Shown here: positions 57,608 to 64,000 of the stretch, piece after piece
How positions within the stretch are numbered: position 1 is the first letter of the stretch
How the letters are laid out: each line of letters begins with the position of its first letter
DNA from: Eutypa lata
Lineage: Eukaryota; Ascomycota; Sordariomycetes; Xylariales; Diatrypaceae
Direction: 5' to 3'
DNA: 64,000 nucleotides
NCBI GenBank assembly: GCA_022661535.1
Contig: JAKULF010000008.1
Coordinates: forward strand, 558,001-622,000
Made by a program: the position numbers and the translations under genes
The notes under the pieces: model-generated
Told to the model about the DNA's origin: nothing
Database searches by the model: none
The model's input: the letters and a program-made list of their open reading frames with translations, nothing else

Positions 57608-58197
57608 TGGCTATGAATGAGCCATAGATAGCGGGGGGTCTTTATATGCCTGTGTTTGTTTACTTATGTTTTATCAGTGAGCATAGAAAGGGATATATAC
57701 ACATGGGCGAGCATCACTGAAAACTATACACATATCTACCTACGATAATGCTAATAATAATACCGATCGATTATACACAAGGCTACTCAGTGTTACATAC
57801 AGTAGTATGCACTGCATATTATTGCAAGGGCATACAGGGAGTCACGTAATGATGGACATTCACGGTATCAAGGCAGAGGTGGTAACAAATGATAGACTGA
57901 TATCTATATACAAGATACTCTATGTGTACTATAAAAGGAAACCCAATCATCCCAACTCCCTTTAGGCAGAATGCGATCGAATGGGTGTGACGCGACGACG
58001 CAATGCAACATCAATCGACTCAATCATCATCGTCGTCAATCATGCACATCAACAGAGCCTGCCTAATCAATTACAACCCCACCCCACGCCATCCATCAGC
58101 TAACGACATCTCGTCTCATCTCATCTCATCTAGATAGAGGGCCAAAGACAAAAGCAGTGAGAAAAACCCCCACCCCAAAAAAACTAAAGGAAACCAA
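57608..58197. other. Convergent intergenic region
   Basis: Holds the 3' ends of the ERG27-like and FLVCR-like genes. It contains a CTCAT pentamer run (TCTCGTCTCATCTCATCTCATC) at about 58109-58132. Otherwise nothing. Confidence 0.6.
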
Positions 58198-60123
58198 CTA
58201 CGAGAGTGCCCCCCGGCTGTCATCGCTGCGCACGCGCTTCATGACGAGCCGATCGCGGCGCCCAAACAAGCCCAGGGCAAGCGGGAACGGCACGGCGACC
58301 AGGGCGAGGACGGCGCTGAAGACGAGGGCCCGGTCGAGGTTCCGCGGGGGGTCGGCGTCGTCGCCGGCCTTGAGGGCGTCGCTGACGACGATGAAGACGC
58401 CGCCGAGCAGCTGGCCGCCGGCCCAGGCGACGGTGCTCGTGACCTCGGGGCTGAGGGGGTGGCTGAGCTCGCAGAGGAACTCGAGGGCGACGGGGACGAG
58501 GCTGAAGGAGGCGGCGCCCAGGACCGCCAGGACGGCGTAGGGGCCCGCGACGCCGCGCGTCCCCGGCATCCAGACGAAGGCGAGGTAGCCGAGCGCGATG
58601 ACGGGGACGGCCGCCTTGACGGCCGCCACGAACGCCTTGGTGCGGTCGATGACCGGGCTCGCGACCGCCGACGCCACCAGCCCCACCACGATCAGCAGCG
58701 CCCCCGCGATCCCCGCCTCGTCCGCGCTGAACCCGTACGGGATGAAGATCTGGTTCAGGAGCGACGACACGCTGTTGAAGAGCCCCACGTAGATCGAGAA
58801 CGGGATCAGGAGCAGCCATATCTCGAGCGATGATCGCAGGGTGGGGAGCGAGTCCCGCAGCGATGCCTTTGGCGTCATCCCGGATGGCGCCGGGGGCGTG
58901 GGTGGTGATGCCGGGATGAAGAAGGATGGGATGGCGCAGACGGAGGACTAGTTACAGCAGGGTGTTGGCCTCCTGGTTAGCAATCGTAGGTCGGTCGATC
59001 ATTTAGGGTGTCAAGGTTAGGGACAGAGACAGGAGCAAGCAGAACATACAATGATAGAGACGTAAAGCACTGCATTCGACATATCAGTGGGGCCAGCAAC
59101 CATGAAGGGGACGACGAGCTGGCCGATGGCGGCGCCGAACGGGTTCGCGAGGCTGGTGAGGGCGGTGGCGGCGACGCGGCCGCGGTTGGTGAACCACATG
59201 TCGGAGTAGCGGGTCGGGGCGCTGAGGACGAAGGGCTGGGCGAGGCCGACGAGGATCTGGCCGAACATGACGGCGCCGAAGACGCCGGCCCCTTCCTCGC
59301 CCCGGTGCGACCCGGCGTAGCGCACCCAGTTGCCCACGAGGATCAGCACCGCCGCCGTCACGATAGACGGCTTCGGCCCCAGGTGCAGCATGTAGAGGGT
59401 GGCGGGCGCCGCCACCACGAACGCGAACAGGAACCCCGTCGACAGCCAGTTGATCGCGCTCTCCGGCTTCCCGTAGTAGGCGGCCGCGTGCTGCGCGACG
59501 GGCCCGAACGTCATCCACTATGTTTTTGATCGAAATCGGTTAGCACCGTATTGTACCGTACCATACCGCACCATTGACTGTGCCCCCCCGGGACCCAGGT
59601 TTATCTGTCATTTGGTCTCGCTAACTAACCCCATCCCATCCCATCTCATCTCATCTCATCTTATCTCATTTTTAACCTCTTATAAAAGTACCCCGCGAGT
59701 AATGAATGAATAAATGGATAAATAAAAAAAATGAACGGGCGATAAGGGAGACCAAGTAGGTAACAAATATTGACTTACATCCCAGCTCACGATGATATTT
59801 AGCAGCGTCAGCTGCAACAACCCGAACCACCTCCTCTTGTAGACCCTATACCCGGTCACCTCCCCCTCAATAACCGATCCAGCGGCCGCGTTCTCCACCT
59901 CCTGGGGCATCACGCGCTCGAGGTCATAATCCCCATCGCCATCACGGTTGCCGTCGCGGGAGGCGAGACGCACGTCTAACTTCTTCTTCTGCTGCTGCTG
60001 CTGCTGCTGCACCGAAGAGCCGCTGTCGGACTGGTTCAGGATGTATCCCGCCGTCTGTATCTTCTCGATGTCGTCCTCCTCTCGGCCCGCAGTGGAAGGG
60101 CTCGGGTTGCGGCTGCCCGCCAT
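58198..60123 (-). CDS. FLVCR-like major facilitator superfamily transporter
   Basis: Three exons, 59779-60123, 59050-59517 and 58198-58947, give 520 residues. The first 85 residues are hydrophilic and include Gln7 (CAG repeat). The MFS body starts [19 protein letters not shown] and joins in frame to [12 protein letters not shown] across intron 59518-59778. Next come [17 protein letters not shown] and a GxLADR-type loop replaced by LHLGPKP, then [24 protein letters not shown], which resembles animal FLVCR heme/choline transporters. The second half has helices [23 protein letters not shown] and [17 protein letters not shown]. About 12 membrane segments are expected. The substrate is unknown. 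The intron 58948-59049 (donor GTATGT, acceptor CTAG) is the least certain joint but preserves the frame. Confidence 0.85.
59636..59668 (+). repeat. CATCT pentamer repeat in intron of FLVCR-like gene
   Basis: Run of CATCC, CATCT and TATCT units inside the first intron of the transporter gene. The same pentamer type occurs at 58109-58132 beyond its 3' end. Confidence 0.8.
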
Positions 60124-63100
60124 GGCTGGCTGGCTGGTTCCTCCTTAATTGGAACTTGGGGGCTCTGTTACTCGATGGGGAGCCGTGACTTGAGTATGTA
60201 CGTAGGTATGTAGTTATGCGCTGGGAAAACGTTTTGACTGGATAATTGCTGCGGTGGCGTTGTGTAACTACATTTACGTGGTCTCGTGGTGTGCCCGCGG
60301 CCGATTAACCGGTAACTGCCGTCGTCGCGCGCGTCGTTACCTATGGGTTTTCAAACATGCATGCATGCATACATAGGTACTTAGGTAAACACAGTACATA
60401 CACATACACACATATACACACACACACTCTCTCTCTCTCTCGCTGATGATGTTGCTCTGTGAAAGGAGAAGGAGGGTTGGCTTTTGAATTTTGATGAAAT
60501 CTACTGCATCATACGTACCAAGATCCTCCTTCTACATACGTGCGGAAAACTTCCCCAGACATTAGATACACTAGGTAATTACATACCTCATATCTCGCTT
60601 CGCTCCCTTGCTCCAAAAATGGAGTGTGATACGATAGGCCGACAATTTGGAACTCATCCCTGCCTAACTCAGTTGAAACATTCTCCCGGCCTTATTTACT
60701 GTTTAAAGCTGCCACTGGCCAGGGGGTTGTCGTTACAGTCGGCGTCCTGCACAGCTGTCACGCCCGTCCCATTATTTCCACTAAGTAGAGACATTCGCCC
60801 TCTGCCTACTAAATACGTCCTCTTCTGCTCAGATCTAGATCTACCTATGTAGGTACCTACATCGGGCTAAACTATGAGCTAATATGGGAACTAGTAGGTA
60901 GATGCATCCTTCCTAGGGCCGGCTGACGATGGAAATCTTGATAGCGACGATAGCAACTTGCACTTAACTACCTACTTACCTAGGTATTTCGTCAAGTGTC
61001 TGGGGGGCTGTTTGGCTATCAACATGAGGCGAAAGAGGAGATGATAAAGGATTCGGCCCATCCTGCCGTCCCCTGTATCCCCCCATGCTCATTCAGGTAA
61101 CAACCCCACGATACGGATACCAAAAATGATTAAAAACCGGCCAACAGAATGCTTAACGCAGGATGTTATCGACACATCTATCAATATCTACCCAGATTTG
61201 AGCTACATACTTAAGTAGCTAGCCCAGGAGTATAGAATCTAGATCATACCTAGGTACTTATGTACTTATATCACAAGTATAACAGAGCTTTGCTAATTGA
61301 TTAACCTCTCACCTACCATCTACATACATACCTACCTACCTCCTACTTACATATGCATGGGATTTATCGAATCGACACTGACAGGTGAAAATCATCTGCA
61401 GGTGGTCGAAAAGGTGGTTATCCGAAGTTATGGTAACCAGGTAACTAAATGACGAAGGATTATGTTATCTACATAGGGTAATAACACAGCTCCAAATATG
61501 TAGTAAAACGGGTAGATCCAGGACGAATTCCACCAAGGCGTATATATATCCATTAGCCCGGGTTGCGACATAATATACTTTGACTAAGGGGCACTTCGAC
61601 CACATGATGGAATGGCTTGTATGCTAGAATAGGAAATCTTTGGGCTGAAGATGCTTCTATCATCAATACTCCAACGTTCGGGTAATGTGAGCTCTCGAAG
61701 CCTGCGCAATAAAACAAGCTAGCTGTAATGCGCAAAGGTTAGACGATAGCTACATAGACAGCAGCAAATACCTACCTGGGTATCTCTCGGCCTGACACAT
61801 GCAAAAAGGGAATAAAAAAATTGAGGGGCATTTATGCTGCTGTAGAGTAATACGTAAACGGATTGGTATTCGTTAATTTCGCTGTCTTCAGTTTCAGCTC
61901 TCATACATAGTTTCATGCTTGACCGTACGGTATAGGAGGTCGATCGGTAAACGTGGTTGGTTGGTTTGCTTATAAAACCCCCTACGAGAGAAAAAAAAGA
62001 AGCATTCTATCGGCGTTGTAGAAACCAACACGGGCGGGAGAAGCAAATCTATTTCTCTACAGCCCGGGCAGTCAGCCAGCCAGTCAATTATGCTCAACTA
62101 TTGTTGGTTGATCCATACAGACAGACAGGCAGGCAGTTAATACCACTCACCCCATAGATATTCCTGGAGGCTGATAGAGGGGCACCCATCATACATGCAT
62201 GCATTGCTAGCTCACGATGCGACATGGCCGGCAGGCAGGCAGGCAGGCAGGCAGGCGGGAAGGTGAGCAAACAAGCTTCAGGTCCTCCCGCCAATGGGTA
62301 GGTGTCGGGGTTAGATGAGGTCCTAGACAGGCAGACCCCGGGAGACAGTGCGTGTTGATGACTGGCTCCGGGCCTTGCATGGCATGCCGTGCCGCACGCC
62401 ACGCAAGGCCGAGTCGGGCGGCACACATGCTGCATACATAACAGATATATTATTACCTTACCTACCTACGTAACTTAGGAATAAAACAATGCGTATAAGT
62501 TTTATGTACCTATATAGTATGGTCGTTTTTGTGATTCATCAGTTAAAGAGAAAGAGAGAAAGCTTGAGGTCGCACAGCGTTTAGTCAAGGGGTCGGTCAT
62601 GTTAGCAATCCTGACGTAGACATACGCGCATATAAACGTACGTACATGCACATACCTACATGCGTACGGACAGGCAGACAGGCAGACAGGCAGATCACTA
62701 CAAATGTCTCTCACCGTGACCCATGTACAGTATGTAGCTCAGCTCTCATAGGCCGCAGCCGCACGGAGCAAACGGGATAGGATGGAACCTTTTGGATTCA
62801 CCTCGACCGGGTTGCTCCTTTACGGGGCTCGCTTGGACTACAGCGCCGGGCAGCCACACGTAGGCAAGTCAGTCAGTCAGTCATAAAGGGTGTTCTCTCC
62901 GACGGCAGGCATTTCCGTGGCTTCAGCAGCCCGGACTCGACTCGGCAATGTTTACTCGGACCTTGCAGAAATACGTGCATATCATACATATCCACGTACC
63001 TACCCGGATTGTGATGGACCGTGGCATTTTCTTTACGAGCCAATGCTAGGTAGGCCAGAACAATCGGTTGGATTTCCCAATACCTGTCCTCTACCTAGTC

Positions 63101-64000
63101 AGGGGGGAGGAGGGTCTCGGTCGGTCCGGCTCGGCGCCGATTAGACGAGGAAGGACGGACGGACGGACTGGGAAGCTTACGTCCGTGTGAGATACAGATA
63201 TCCATAGCTATAACAGCAGAAGATCAGCCTCGACGTGCTCTGTACGTATTCGAAAACGGTAATGCTTTGAAAAGGAGAACTTGGCGAATTAGTTAGGGAT
63301 TCGCAAGAGAAAGAGACAGGTTGGGCAAGGAAGGCTCTTGCTTGCTCGAGCTAGCCTCCGAGAGAGACCGCTGGCGAGCTTCCGAAGAATGCTACCTCGC
63401 CGGATGCATGGGAGCCGATGCTGGCCGCCGTATTATGTGGCCTCGATAGATAGTGCGTCTTAACAAGTGATAATAGACCACGGTGAATTCTTCTCCGTCT
63501 TCGAGATTTCTCCTCCCTTGTTTCAGTTACCTAACGCTACATAGGTAGGTAGGCAGGCTTGAGCAGATACGACCCTACTGACAGAAGAGTGCTGCCACAT
63601 GACATGACTCGAACAAGCATGCATCTTGTGTGTTGTGCTACTATGTCGCTAGTCCTTCCTCGTTCTCTCCCAACAACTGATATCGGATATCACTATCACA
63701 TACGACGTGGGTGCTGCGTGGCGTCCGGACGGGGCCAAAACAAACAAAAAAAAGGTACAAAAACAAAAGAGGCAAAAGACAGACAGACAGACAGAGCTCT
63801 CTTGTTTGGAAGAATGAAGTCTATTTTTGGGATGCAGAATATGGTACAAGTAGCAGGCAGGCGCAATGCGGGAGATACATCTCGGACATGCGCCAATCCG
63901 CTGAGCCGCAAGTCGTGTGTTACATGTCCTCCCCAACCTGTTAACAACACAGTGGAGAGATGATGATGAAGATTTCTCGCATGGTGGTGATCGTTGCCCA
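60124..64000. other. Gene-poor right flank with many simple repeats
   Basis: 3.9 kb without a supportable gene. It contains TAGGTA-type palindromes (60841-60862, 60964-60986, 61325-61342, 62460-62472, 63543-63551), CA/CT tracts at 60395-60441, a GGCA tetramer run at 62229-62256, AGACAGGC units at 62670-62694 and GACA units at about 63779-63793. Frames on both strands are short and of repeat composition. It could be a long upstream region of a gene beyond the window. Confidence 0.6.
62229..62256 (+). repeat. (GGCA)n microsatellite
   Basis: Seven near-perfect GGCA units. The Cys/Leu/Pro-rich frame on the minus strand is a product of this repeat. Confidence 0.9.

Noticed and set aside
58220..58819. 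Second long minus-strand frame inside the transporter
   Set aside because: Arg/Gly/Pro-rich shadow of the third exon; no membrane segments.
62094..62435. 113-codon Cys/Pro-rich minus-strand frame
   Set aside because: Its unusual composition comes from the GGCA microsatellite and flanking repeats.
1..64000. Phage, plasmid, CRISPR or bacterial operon structure
   Set aside because: Spliced genes, fungal families and intergenic spacing all indicate a eukaryotic nuclear chromosome.

Overview
The window looks like nuclear DNA of a filamentous ascomycete (Pezizomycotina, most likely Sordariomycetes). Genes are spaced 0.4-4 kb apart on both strands. They carry short GT-AG introns, mostly 50-160 nt, and include fungal-type housekeeping proteins: PEX14, fungal HMG-CoA synthase, HOM6, an ERG27-type reductase and a CorA-like fungal channel. 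The class assignment is inference from gene content and from intergenic ACCTACCTA/TAGGTAGGT palindromes; I ran no search.

Layout, left to right. 0-2.3 kb: no supportable gene. 2.3-4.5 kb (+): eight-exon tyrosinase. 5.4-7.1 kb (-): DHCR24-like FAD oxidoreductase. 8.6-10.2 kb (+): HSL-family esterase, divergent from it. 10.5-15.8 kb (-): very long multi-exon CorA-like protein with an Asp/Ser/Asn/Tyr repeat at its N-terminus. 17.0-18.3 kb (-): PEX14. 19.2-20.5 kb (-): Apd1/Aim32-type thioredoxin-like ferredoxin. 21.7 kb (+): small conserved-looking protein. 22.4-24.1 kb (-): MYND zinc-finger gene that seems frame-disrupted. 25.8-28.2 kb (-): acidic tandem-repeat protein. 30.0-31.6 kb (-): HMG-CoA synthase. 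33.8-35.9 kb (-): BCS1-like AAA ATPase. 38.4-39.1 kb (-): low-complexity protein. 41.1-42.7 kb (-): class V PLP enzyme. 46.1-48.4 kb (+): single-pass membrane protein of unknown function. 51.3-52.5 kb (-) and 52.9-54.1 kb (+): CCDC174-like protein and homoserine dehydrogenase sharing a 364-bp divergent promoter. 54.2-54.6 kb (-): small membrane protein. 55.9-57.6 kb (+): 3-ketosteroid reductase. 58.2-60.1 kb (-): FLVCR-like MFS transporter. 60.1-64.0 kb: gene-poor, rich in simple repeats.

Four loci touch sterol or isoprenoid metabolism: HMG-CoA synthase, the ERG27-type reductase, the DHCR24-like oxidoreductase and the HSL-type esterase that resembles steryl-acetate hydrolases. They are interleaved with unrelated genes, so I do not call a cluster. 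The divergent DHCR24-like/esterase pair is the one plausible functional unit. I see no prophage, CRISPR array, rRNA or convincing tRNA. No clear new biological system was found. The most unusual items are the long CorA-like protein, an in-frame alternative splice site inside the tyrosinase copper site, the acidic tandem-repeat protein, a strong G-quadruplex tract and the frame-broken MYND gene.
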